A stretch of 64,000 nucleotides of DNA. It comes from Acidobacteriota bacterium. Its GTDB lineage: Bacteria > Acidobacteriota > Terriglobia > Bryobacterales > Bryobacteraceae. Under the pieces are notes generated by a model, which was not told the origin of the DNA, searched no databases, and worked only from the letters and a program-made list of their open reading frames with translations. Position numbers and translations under genes: made by a program. The stretch is taken from assembly GCA_025350695.1 (NCBI GenBank), contig JANXXI010000338.1, positions 62,001-126,000 on the forward strand, in the 5' to 3' direction. Below are positions 17,685 through 25,723 of the stretch, in pieces (within the stretch, counting starts at the first letter, position 1; each line of letters opens with the position of its first letter).

Positions 17685-19066
17685 GCAGTGGCCTCGCTTT
17701 GCTCGTGCCAGAATTTCGCGAGTAAGGATTGGGTCATGGCCAGCCGATACGCCGCGCTGCCACGGTGGTCGTCAAGCGGCTTCAAGGCGGTGGCGACTAT
17801 CGTCTGCGCCTGCTCCATGGACTTCTGGTTCCATTGCTTTCCAACCAACCATTGTTCGGCGGCAGTAACTCGTACCGGCGTCGCGGCCACTCCGCCGTAA
17901 GCTATTCCGGCTCTCTCAATCTGTCCGGCCGCGTTGCAAGCCAGAGCAAAGCAGGCCGCCACGGTACTTATGTCGTCTAACTGACGCTTGGCTACTTTGA
18001 AGAAACGGGCCAGTTGCGGGAAGGGCTTTGGAATCGTGATCGAAACAATCAATTGCCCTGGAGCCAACAGAGTCTTTCGATATGCCAGGAAGAAATCGGA
18101 TAGCTTCACCTGACGGCGCCCAGAAGGTCCGGCGATAGTTAGCGAGGCGTCGAAGGCAAGTAGCAACGGAGCAGCGTCGCCGATAGGGGAGCCCGTCGCC
18201 AAGTTTCCGCCCAGTGTCGCGCGATTGCGTACCAGCGGTGAGGCGAACAGGGGGAACCACTCCTTGAAAGCCCGTGGGGCCGTTAGCCAAGGGCTCTCGA
18301 TTTCAGAAAGTGACAGGCCGGCTCCGATTTCGATTTGGCCAGTAGTCTCGGTGAACACCTGCAGTTCCACCAAGGCTTCTGTGCTGATCAATAGCGGCCA
18401 ACGTAAGTCTCGCAAATTCGATTCGACGGCGACATCCGTAGCCCCAGCCACGTATCGAGCCCCTGGGTTGGCCGCCATCAGTTGGAAGCATTCGGCCAAT
18501 GTTCCCGGACGATGGAACCTTTTGCTAGCAAATGGAATCGCGGTAGGCGCCGGTTGGTCTAGCCGGGCGCGGAAGGCATCGTCAGGAGCAGGTCCTATTG
18601 ATAGAGCTGCGTCCTGAATTGGCCGGTAACCGGTACATCGGCATAGGTTTCCGCCCATGGAATGTGGGTCGCATGGACCCACTCGGCCAGGCCGGTACTG
18701 TTCCGCAAAAAGGCTCATCACGAACCCCGGCGTGCAGTAACCGCATTGGGATCCACCGCCTTCAGCAATGGCGCGTTGCACTTCGCACATCCCAGCGGTG
18801 GTGGCCAAAGCCTCCACAGTGAATACTTCTTGACCCGCCAACATGGGCAACATCAGCAGGCAGCTGTTCATCGGAACGTACTGGCTTAGGGTTTTCTTTT
18901 CAGCCGTGCGAGGGCGGACCAGAAGCACCGTGCAGGCCCCACATTCCCCTTCGGCGCATCCTTCCTTAGATCCGGTCAGACCTTCAGCGCGCAACCAGTC
19001 GAGAAGTGTGGTTTGTGGATCGCCTTCCGGCAACTGGGTTTTTCGACCGTTAAGGATAAAATCCAT
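17681..19066 (-). CDS. xdhA: xanthine dehydrogenase, FeS/FAD subunit
   Basis: 461 residues from the ATG at 19066, which gives MDFILNGR as in XdhA homologues; a TTG at 19117 would add 17 unlikely residues. The plant-type [2Fe-2S] ferredoxin cysteines are in GCAEGECGACTV (near 40) and the second cluster in GSQCGYCTPGF and GGNLCRCTGYRP. The FAD domain follows with ARYVAGATDVAVE and NRATLGGNLATGSPIGDAAP, then a CO dehydrogenase flavoprotein C-terminal domain. First gene of the seven-gene purine operon; the promoter must lie in 19067-19241, shared with the divergent DUF421 gene. Confidence 0.95.
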   Translation of the reverse strand: MDFILNGRKTQLPEGDPQTTLLDWLRAEGLTGSKEGCAEGECGACTVLLVRPRTAEKKTLSQYVPMNSCLLMLPMLAGQEVFTVEALATTAGMCEVQRAIAEGGGSQCGYCTPGFVMSLFAEQYRPGRVGPCDPHSMGGNLCRCTGYRPIQDAALSIGPAPDDAFRARLDQPAPTAIPFASKRFHRPGTLAECFQLMAANPGARYVAGATDVAVESNLRDLRWPLLISTEALVELQVFTETTGQIEIGAGLSLSEIESPWLTAPRAFKEWFPLFASPLVRNRATLGGNLATGSPIGDAAPLLLAFDASLTIAGPSGRRQVKLSDFFLAYRKTLLAPGQLIVSITIPKPFPQLARFFKVAKRQLDDISTVAACFALACNAAGQIERAGIAYGGVAATPVRVTAAEQWLVGKQWNQKSMEQAQTIVATALKPLDDHRGSAAYRLAMTQSLLAKFWHEQSEATA

Positions 19067-19241
19067 CGGACCCGTTCGGTTGCTCCTTAATACGGATGCT
19101 GCGAAGCGCGGCAACAAGGGAGCTTCAGCGAAGTAGTATTTCTCTATTGTAGCAATGCCCGTGGAAATCGAACCGTGTGCCGCGTTGGCATCAAAATAGC
19201 TGGTATGAGCAAGAGACTGATTTAGTTAGTCATAATAGGCC

Positions 19242-19835
19242 ATGGACCTGATCTCACAAGCCTTTGCTGGTATGACCGCGCTGCACCTTTCGCTACTGGA
19301 GAAAATTCTCCGGCCAATCATCGTCTATATCGCCATCATCATAATGCTGCGCATTTTCGGCAAGCGGCAACTGGCGCAACTGAACCCGTTTGACCTTACT
19401 GTGCTGCTTTGCCTTTCGAATACTTTGCAGAACGCGATCATTGGGGAAGATAATTCCGTAACTGGGGGCATTGTTGGGGCCGTTTCACTCCTGACGATCA
19501 ACTATTTCACGGTTCGCTTCTTTTTCCGTCATCGTAGCCTTGACCAAATTGTTTCTGGGCTACCTACGGTATTAATCGAACATGGCAAGCTCAGTCACGC
19601 TGCCCTGGCTAAGGAGATGCTCACCGAAAGCGAACTCACCGGCGCTGCCCACAGGCAAGGGTTTTCCAGCTTGAAAGATGTTGACCGGTGCGTGCTGGAG
19701 CCTGGCGGAGTGTTCTCCATCAGCTCCAAGGATGGCAACGCCCAAGCCAAGCATCAGAAGGAATTGTTGAATCGGCTGGAAGGGCTTTCAGCCCAAATTC
19801 GGGACTTAGAGAAACGGCTGCCGAAACCTATTTAG
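19242..19835 (+). CDS. DUF421 family membrane protein (YetF/YcaP-like)
   Basis: 197 residues with three predicted transmembrane segments in the first 95 residues, then a cytoplasmic domain. The family signature is visible: RIFGKRQLAQLNPFDLTVLL followed by SNTLQNAIIGEDNSVTGG and the LSHAALAKEMLTESEL motif of the soluble domain. The C-terminal 35 residues (LLNRLEGLSAQIRDLEKRL) look like a coiled coil. Function unknown in the family. It is divergent from the purine operon; a direct link to it is not suggested. Confidence 0.88.
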   Translation: MDLISQAFAGMTALHLSLLEKILRPIIVYIAIIIMLRIFGKRQLAQLNPFDLTVLLCLSNTLQNAIIGEDNSVTGGIVGAVSLLTINYFTVRFFFRHRSLDQIVSGLPTVLIEHGKLSHAALAKEMLTESELTGAAHRQGFSSLKDVDRCVLEPGGVFSISSKDGNAQAKHQKELLNRLEGLSAQIRDLEKRLPKPI

Positions 19836-20280
19836 AGAAATACCTAGAAAGGTTTGCTCGGTATTCATGTTCGTTCAACGTCCTTCAATTCAACCGTATG
19901 TCTCCGCTCGTGTGTGCGCGAAAAACAGAGCTCTTCTATTGCCTCTAGTAGCCCCCGGATTCTAAAGCCTGCCAAACCGGACCTTCGCGTCGAAGGCTTT
20001 AATCAAATCGCCGGCGATGATCATGCTGGGTTGGCATCATACGTAAGCCCAGCTACTGGCCAGATGGTACGTTTTTAATTGGACGAATTTTGGACGTCGT
20101 GACAGATCTGATCGGGATCCATGCGCAACACACTCGCAAGCGATCCCGCGCGAGAACTGTCTGTCGCCAAAGTGTCGCCAGAGCCGAATCGTCGACGACC
20201 GGAATAACTGGAATGTATGTTCTGAGCCGTCCCTGCCAATTTTGACCCTCATCACACCGTTAATTTAGTAGAATCATGGT
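19836..20280. other. intergenic region with hairpins
   Basis: About 445 bases with no convincing gene. It contains a perfect hairpin CCTTCG-CGT-CGAAGG at 19982-19996 and an overlapping alternative pairing of TAAAGCCT (19963-19970) with AGGCTTTA (19994-20001). These could form part of a terminator for the DUF421 gene, though no run of T follows. The 3' part must carry the promoter of the TPM gene. Confidence 0.4.
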
Positions 20281-21054
20281 TTGACCACTTTCCGTCAAGT
20301 CGCGAGGGCGGCGGCCCTCGTTACGCTGTCCACCATCGCGTTCCCGTTTGACTTCTCCGCTCTGAAGCCGGAGGGGTACGTCAGCGATTTCGCACGGGTG
20401 CTGGATCCGGAAACCAAAGCCAAAGTGGAGCGCTACTGCACTGCCGTTGAGCAATCCACCGGAGCGCAACTGGCTGTGGTCACCATCGAAACCCTTGAGG
20501 GTGAGCCGGTCGAAGAGGTAGCCAACCTTATATACCGCACCTGGAAAATTGGGTCGAAGAAGTCGAACGAAGGCGCGCTACTGCTGCTGGCCGTTAAAGA
20601 TCATAAAATGCGGCTTGAGGTTGGTTATGGCCTGGAACCGATTCTGCCGGATGGTTACACGGGGCGCGTGCTGGACGCGATGCGGCCTGCATTAAAGGAA
20701 AATCACTTTTCCGACGCAATCATCTCGGGAATAACGACTGTTGGCCAGCGCATCGCCCAAGCCAAGGGCGTGACCATTCAGTATCCGCGCGGGTCGCGGC
20801 AACGGCCTTCGAGCGATGGCATTCCAATTCCGCTAATCGTTCTTGGCGTCATCTTCCTTTTCATTTTGCTATCGTCGGGTGGCGGCGGAGGCGGCTGGTT
20901 GATCTTTAACATTTTGGGTATGATGAGCGGTGGTGGCGGCCGACGCGGCGGCGGATGGGGTAGCGGCGGCGGATTCGGCGGTTCTGATGGTGGTGGATTT
21001 GGCGGTTTCGGCGGTGGCGATTCAGGCGGCGGCGGAGCGTCGCGAGACTGGTAA
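20281..21054 (+). CDS. TPM domain membrane protein (YgcG family)
   Basis: 257 residues. The start is TTG at 20281; an in-frame TAG at 20269 and no ATG upstream leave little choice. After a short hydrophobic leader comes the TPM domain (about 30-155): GYVSDFARVLDPETKAKVE, AQLAVVTIETLEGEPVEEVA, and EVGYGLEPILPDGYTGRVLD. A transmembrane segment lies near residues 180-205, and the tail is a glycine/serine-rich run ending GGGGASRDW, typical of this family. TPM proteins occur with LemA in many bacteria, as here, and are thought to act at the membrane; the exact role is unclear. Confidence 0.88.
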   Translation: MTTFRQVARAAALVTLSTIAFPFDFSALKPEGYVSDFARVLDPETKAKVERYCTAVEQSTGAQLAVVTIETLEGEPVEEVANLIYRTWKIGSKKSNEGALLLLAVKDHKMRLEVGYGLEPILPDGYTGRVLDAMRPALKENHFSDAIISGITTVGQRIAQAKGVTIQYPRGSRQRPSSDGIPIPLIVLGVIFLFILLSSGGGGGGWLIFNILGMMSGGGGRRGGGWGSGGGFGGSDGGGFGGFGGGDSGGGGASRDW

Positions 21055-21071
21055 GAGGCTGATTGGAAGCT

Positions 21072-21782
21072 ATGGACAAGACTCTCGTACAACTGCTTGA
21101 AAAGATCAACAAAGCCTTTGGAGCCAAAGTGGTTTCCGTGATTCTCTACGGTTCCGGGGCCGACGGGGATTACGTGAAGGACTATTCGGACCTGAATGTT
21201 CTTTGCGTGTTGAGCCAACTGACTTCGGCCGAGTTCAGCGTGGCCGGTGGCATCTTTCGTTTTTGGCGCGAGAAGGGAAATCCCGCGCCGCTGTTGATGA
21301 GCCTCGAAGAAGTGCAACGCTCCACCGACGCGTTTCCTATTGAGTTTCACGATATGCAAGCCAATCGCAAGGTGTTGGCAGGCCAAGACGTGATTGCGCC
21401 GTTAGTGGTATCGGACACGAATTACCGCACCCAAATCGAACACGAACTGCGCGCCAAGATGCTGAGGCTTCGTCAAAAAGCGGCAGGGGTTTGGGACGAT
21501 GACGATCTGCTGGGCCGTCTGATGGTGGATTCTTCGGCAACGTTCCTGGTGTTAGCGCGTCACGCGTTAACGGTCTGTGGACATCCCGTGGAGTGGCGCA
21601 AAAGGCCGGCGATTGAACAGATGAAGATCCAATTCGGTGTTGATCCCGAGCCCTTCCTAACCTTGATGGATCTGCGCGAGGGATTGACCAAAAAGCTTCC
21701 CATGGCGGCGACGCAGTTGTTTGAACGGTATTTGAAACAGATTCAGATTCTGGTGGATGCTGTGGACCGGTTGGGCGCATAA
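21072..21782 (+). CDS. nucleotidyltransferase-like protein of unknown function
   Basis: 236 residues from the ATG at 21072, 17 bases after the TPM stop. The N-terminal region has the pattern of the nucleotidyltransferase superfamily: VVSVILYGSGADGDYVKDYSDLNVL. The GS pair is at 27-28 and the metal-site Asp at 40, but the second position of the usual DxD is Asn (SDLN), so catalysis may be changed or lost. The C-terminal half is helical (LRAKMLRLRQKAAG, DLREGLTKKLPM), as in HEPN-like partners. Its place between the TPM and lemA genes suggests it is part of the same unit, role unknown. Confidence 0.65.
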   Translation: MDKTLVQLLEKINKAFGAKVVSVILYGSGADGDYVKDYSDLNVLCVLSQLTSAEFSVAGGIFRFWREKGNPAPLLMSLEEVQRSTDAFPIEFHDMQANRKVLAGQDVIAPLVVSDTNYRTQIEHELRAKMLRLRQKAAGVWDDDDLLGRLMVDSSATFLVLARHALTVCGHPVEWRKRPAIEQMKIQFGVDPEPFLTLMDLREGLTKKLPMAATQLFERYLKQIQILVDAVDRLGA

Positions 21783-21846
21783 CGCCTTAATTTGACGAGT
21801 TTGCTAGAGTAGTAGGGATTTAAAGAATAACGAGGAGCAACTGTTT

Positions 21847-22422
21847 ATGAAAGTTGGATTAATCGCACTGGCTGTAATTGCTTTGTTGGTGTTCATGGTG
21901 GGTGGCCAGGTAATGGGAGCCCGCAATACGATGGTGACGGAAAAAGAAGCCATCGCCGGGGCGTTTGCGCAAGTGGATGTGGTTATGCAACGCCGCGCGG
22001 ATTTGATTCCGAATTTGGTCTCAACCGCGAAGGGCTTCGCCACGCAGGAAAAAGAAGTGTTCGGCGCCATCGCCAATGCTCGCGCGGCTATGGCTGGAGC
22101 CAGAACGCCGGCCGAAAAAATTAATGCAAACGACCAGTTGGGCGGCGCGCTTAGCCGTCTTCTTGTCGTGCAGGAGAACTATCCGGAACTGAAGTCAAAT
22201 ACGCAGTTCAAACAGGTAATGGACGAATTGGCCGGAGCGGAAAACCGCATCAGCATCGAACGCCAGAAGTACAACAAGGCAGTGCAGACTTACAATACCG
22301 ACATTGCCTTGTTTCCAAACAACATCGCCGCCAGCATCTTCGGTTTTACTCGCGAAGAAGCATACTTTAAGACTGATGCGTCCGGCCGCCAAGTGCCGAA
22401 AGTGGATTTCTCGAACAAATAG
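21847..22422 (+). CDS. lemA: LemA family protein
   Basis: 191 residues: an N-terminal transmembrane helix (2-22), then the LemA helical-bundle domain. Typical segments are QVDVVMQRRADLIPNLVSTAKGFA (near 48), then VFGAIANARAAMAGA, LVVQENYPELKSN and ISIERQKYNKAVQTYN. A GAGGAGC ribosome site precedes the ATG. LemA proteins are membrane-anchored with the bulk outside the cytoplasm and often pair with TPM-domain proteins, as here. Function is not established. A hairpin follows at 22442-22471. Confidence 0.93.
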   Translation: MKVGLIALAVIALLVFMVGGQVMGARNTMVTEKEAIAGAFAQVDVVMQRRADLIPNLVSTAKGFATQEKEVFGAIANARAAMAGARTPAEKINANDQLGGALSRLLVVQENYPELKSNTQFKQVMDELAGAENRISIERQKYNKAVQTYNTDIALFPNNIAASIFGFTREEAYFKTDASGRQVPKVDFSNK

Positions 22423-22441
22423 AGGAATACTTGAACCCGTT

Positions 22442-22471
22442 AGTCCGCCGGCCGCACACGCGAGGCGGACT
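22442..22471 (+). terminator. possible terminator hairpin after lemA
   Basis: AGTCCGCC (22442-22449) pairs perfectly with GGCGGACT (22464-22471) across a 14-base loop, followed by a weakly T-rich stretch. It sits between lemA and the aldehyde dehydrogenase gene. The same stem core recurs at 43451-43474. Confidence 0.45.
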
Positions 22472-22494
22472 TCATTCTTCAACCTAAGGACATC

Positions 22495-23937
22495 ATGAGC
22501 GAAACGTTCCGCAATTATATTAATGGTGAGTGGGTCGGTGGACCTACCTTTGAGAATCGCAATCCGGCCAATACCGACGAGGTGGTTGGACTTTTCGTGA
22601 AAGGCTCCAAGGCCGATATGGACGCGGCTATGGATGCGGCGCACGCGGCATTCCCAGCTTGGTCTAACATGCCCGGCCCTTCGCGCGGCGCGCTGCTGTT
22701 CAAAGTAGCCGATATCCTGGATAAGAAGTTTGAATCCATCGCCGCCGAAATGACACGCGAGGAAGGCAAGACGCTGCCTGAGGCAAAAGGCGAAGTGCGG
22801 CGCGCGATCAACATCTTTAGATATTTCGGCAGCGAAGGTTCTCGCCTGCCGGGGCATTTGGTCCCGTCCGAACGTGACCGGGTCCACCTGTTCGCCATCC
22901 GCAAGCCGATTGGCGTGGTGGGTCTGATCACTCCCTGGAACTTCCCGATTGCGATTCCGGCTTGGAAACTGGCCCCGGCGCTGGTGTGCGGAAACACCGT
23001 TGTGATCAAGCCTGCAAGCGTTTCACCGCTTAGCGCCTGGCGCATCGTCGAAGCCTGTCATGAGGCTGGTATCCCTAAGGGCGTGGTGAATTTCGTAGCC
23101 GGATCGGGCGCCACGCTGGGCGACGCGATGGTTGACTCGAAGCACTTGAAAGCAATTTCCTTCACCGGATCCTGCAGCGTTGGCGAACATCTGCACACCA
23201 AGGCATCGAAGCGCCGCTTACGCATTCAACTTGAGATGGGCGGCAAGAACCCTACCATCGTGCTGGCTGATTGCGACTTCGGCTCGGCCGTTGAAAACGT
23301 GGTGAACGCCGCGATGTTCTCCACCGGCCAGAAGTGCACGGCCACCAGCCGCGTCATCGTGGAAGAAGCGATTTACGACAAGTTTGTAGCCGCCGTGGTG
23401 GAACGTACGAAGAAATTGAACGTGGGCAACGGCATGGAAGCGGGTATCGACATTGGCCCGGCTGTCGACCAGGCACAGCTTGAAACGAACCTGCGCTACA
23501 TTGAAACCGCTAAGAAGCAGCATGGCGAGCCATTGTGCGGCGGCAATCGCTTAACTGGGGGCGCCTACGACAAAGGTTACTTCGTGGAGCCAACCGTTTT
23601 CGCCGATGTAAAAGAAGAGCACACGCTTGCCCAGGAAGAAGTATTCGGACCGGTACTAGCTATCATGAAGGCCAAAGACTTCGCCGATTGCCTGCGAATT
23701 GCGAACAACATTCCGTTCGGTCTCTCGGCGTCGATCCAAACCTCAAACCTATCGCGTGTATTCGAGTTTATCCATGGAATGGAAGCTGGCCTGTTGACGA
23801 TCAACCTGCCCAGCGCCGGCGTGGAATATCAACTGCCCTTCGGCGGAACCAAAGATTCTAGCTTTGGTCCCAAAGAGCAAGGTCCGGCGGCGATGGACTT
23901 CTATAGCGATTACAAAACCGTGTATCTCAAGTACTAA
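22495..23937 (+). CDS. aldehyde dehydrogenase family protein, probably 2,5-dioxopentanoate (alpha-ketoglutarate semialdehyde) type
   Basis: 480 residues, full-length NAD(P)-dependent aldehyde dehydrogenase. Catalytic parts are visible: ITPWNFPIAIPAWK (Asn), LEMGGKNPTIVLADCD (Glu), and STGQKCTATSRV (nucleophile Cys near 280). The C-terminal LPFGGTKDSSFGPKEQG is typical of the alpha-ketoglutaric semialdehyde dehydrogenase branch. The FAH-family gene starts 15 bases after the stop, and the pair matches the last two steps of non-phosphorylating pentose or sugar-acid oxidation, in which a 2-keto-3-deoxy acid is dehydrated and then oxidised to 2-oxoglutarate. The substrate call is inferred from this pairing. 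Confidence 0.88.
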   Translation: MSETFRNYINGEWVGGPTFENRNPANTDEVVGLFVKGSKADMDAAMDAAHAAFPAWSNMPGPSRGALLFKVADILDKKFESIAAEMTREEGKTLPEAKGEVRRAINIFRYFGSEGSRLPGHLVPSERDRVHLFAIRKPIGVVGLITPWNFPIAIPAWKLAPALVCGNTVVIKPASVSPLSAWRIVEACHEAGIPKGVVNFVAGSGATLGDAMVDSKHLKAISFTGSCSVGEHLHTKASKRRLRIQLEMGGKNPTIVLADCDFGSAVENVVNAAMFSTGQKCTATSRVIVEEAIYDKFVAAVVERTKKLNVGNGMEAGIDIGPAVDQAQLETNLRYIETAKKQHGEPLCGGNRLTGGAYDKGYFVEPTVFADVKEEHTLAQEEVFGPVLAIMKAKDFADCLRIANNIPFGLSASIQTSNLSRVFEFIHGMEAGLLTINLPSAGVEYQLPFGGTKDSSFGPKEQGPAAMDFYSDYKTVYLKY

Positions 23938-23952
23938 TATTCAGGACATCAA

Positions 23953-24798
23953 ATGCGAATTGGACAAATCCGTTGGAATAATGAAATCACGGCGGCCGTT
24001 TTTGAAAACGGCCATGCCCGTCCGGTGCCTGGGCACACGCTGCTTGATCTGATTGTGCGCAGCGAGGTGGAGAACACGACGCTTTCGCAGCTGGCGACAA
24101 GCTTAGCCAGCCAGCAACGCGTGCAGGCCAATCCTATCATTCCCATCAAGCCGGTGGAAGTGTGGGCCTGCGGTTGCACTTACGAAATGTCCGCCAGCTT
24201 CCGCGATGCCGAACATGGCACGCGCGAAGGATTCTATGCCTACGTGTTCGATAAAGCGCATCGGCCAGAAGTGTTTTTCAAGGGCACGGCGCGCGTTTGT
24301 GTTGGACCGGGGAAAAATATCGGTATCCGATCTGACTCAAAGTTCACAGCGCCCGAGCCTGAACTAGGCGTAGTGCTGGGCAGCAAGGGTTCGGTGGTCG
24401 GCTATACGCTGGCGAACGATGTTTCGGCTTGGGATATCGAAAAGGAAAACCCGCTGTACCTGCCGCAATCAAAGGTTTACACGGCGTGCTGCGCGTTGGG
24501 TCCGGTGATCATTACGGCGGACGAACTGAAGGATCCCTACAAGCTTGAGATACGTCTGGTGGTCAAGCGCGGCGACAAGACGACGTTTGAGGGAAGCACT
24601 TCAACGTCGAAGCTTGGCCGCAAGATTGAGTTGCTGATCGAGTACTTGATGATGTCGAACCCGGTGCCGGCGGGGTCGGTGCTGCTGACGGGCACTGGCA
24701 TCATTGTGACTGAGGTCTCAGCGTTGGCCCCTGGCGACGTTTGCACGATTAGCGTTCCGGAGTTCGGCGAGCTTTCGAATCCTTGCGTCATCGTTTAG
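23953..24798 (+). CDS. fumarylacetoacetate hydrolase-family protein, AraD1/2-keto-3-deoxy-arabinonate dehydratase-like
   Basis: 281 residues. The FAH fold's metal ligands are seen in APEPELGVVLG (Glu-x-Glu near 134) and NDVSAWDIEKENP (Asp near 158). The VWACGCTYEMSASFRDAEHG segment and YLPQSKVYTACCALGP match the AraD1 subgroup rather than acylpyruvases. In this subgroup the enzyme dehydrates 2-dehydro-3-deoxy-pentonates to alpha-ketoglutarate semialdehyde. The upstream aldehyde dehydrogenase would oxidise that product. Regulators or sugar dehydrogenases of the pathway are not in the window. Confidence 0.82.
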   Translation: MRIGQIRWNNEITAAVFENGHARPVPGHTLLDLIVRSEVENTTLSQLATSLASQQRVQANPIIPIKPVEVWACGCTYEMSASFRDAEHGTREGFYAYVFDKAHRPEVFFKGTARVCVGPGKNIGIRSDSKFTAPEPELGVVLGSKGSVVGYTLANDVSAWDIEKENPLYLPQSKVYTACCALGPVIITADELKDPYKLEIRLVVKRGDKTTFEGSTSTSKLGRKIELLIEYLMMSNPVPAGSVLLTGTGIIVTEVSALAPGDVCTISVPEFGELSNPCVIV

Positions 24799-24856
24799 CA
24801 TCGCCGCGAAGGCTGGGCGTCAAGCCGCCCGGCCTGAATCACCGCGAATAATTGGA

Positions 24857-25438
24857 CTACGTGCGAGCTTTGCGGCGAAGTAAGGCCAAGCCAGCCAGGG
24901 CTCCACTCATTAAGACGAAAGTGGCTGGTTCAGGAGCAGGAACAAGGAAGCCTCGAATTTCGCCACCAGCAAAGGCGCTGGTATGGATATTCAAATACGC
25001 CTTGCCCGCCGCGATTCCTGCAAACAGGGCTGCTTCCGCAGATGTGGGGGTTCCGCCATTAGCAGTCACAAATGATGGGTTGTAACTGCTTGCTAGAGTC
25101 ATATCTAGAGTTATGGCGTAAGACCCACTGGTTACGCCCAAGGGAAAGCCGGAAAAAGTTGGCGTTGTTGTCGCCACTCCGGCGGTTCCCGTCCCGGCAA
25201 CAGCCGTAGCACTGTGAATGTGAGCAGCGCTGGTGGCGCCAACTAGGTTTGAAAAAATGACATTGACTGACATTTGATGCAGTACATCATCGGTGGTTAC
25301 CGTTGCGGTTCCAGTTCCAGGAGATCCGTTAACGGGGCTTTCATTGGCTCCAGTCATACTGACGGTGTAGTAGTTGAGTACGGCCGCAGGTGAAGTGGCA
25401 GCAGTGAGGAGGAACACAAAGGCAATATTTTTGACCAT
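24857..25438 (-). CDS. CHRD domain protein with PEP-CTERM sorting signal
   Basis: 193 residues: signal peptide (about 1-18), a CHRD (chordin-like) domain at about 22-165 with LVGATSAAHIHSA and the AYLNIHTSAFAGGEIRGFL motif, and a C-terminal PEP-CTERM signal: PAPEPATF, a transmembrane helix and RRKART. PEP-CTERM proteins are cut and anchored by an exosortase, which must be encoded elsewhere. Function unknown, exported. The start is divergent from the large sensor kinase gene with 285 bases between. Confidence 0.9.
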   Translation of the reverse strand: MVKNIAFVFLLTAATSPAAVLNYYTVSMTGANESPVNGSPGTGTATVTTDDVLHQMSVNVIFSNLVGATSAAHIHSATAVAGTGTAGVATTTPTFSGFPLGVTSGSYAITLDMTLASSYNPSFVTANGGTPTSAEAALFAGIAAGKAYLNIHTSAFAGGEIRGFLVPAPEPATFVLMSGALAGLALLRRKART

Positions 25439-25723
25439 GAGTTAAGATATCACCAACACAACCACGAGGCCACGAAAAAAGCGGTGAGCGGAAGGTTGTT
25501 AACACTGTGATCAACTCACGGAAACAGTCTGACCTGTTTATAACCGTTGCTGCTCTTCACTCTTACTTCGACTTCGCCCTCTTCCCGCCCGGGAGTTGAG
25601 GGTGACGGCGAGTCAGGCATTCCAAGCAATGCCCACCGATTCGACTCTTTCTAATCCAGGAACTTGCTGAATATACGGGTTATTCAAGGCGCGTTTAGGG
25701 CATAATGAACACACTGAGTTCTC

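Noticed and set aside
19836-20280. Integrase remnant or attachment site
   Set aside because: Short hairpins are present but no recombinase motif, direct repeats or tRNA end could be seen.
20778-21386. 202-codon antisense frame with a proline-rich run
   Set aside because: The proline run is the reverse complement of the glycine-rich tail of the TPM protein and is a composition artefact.
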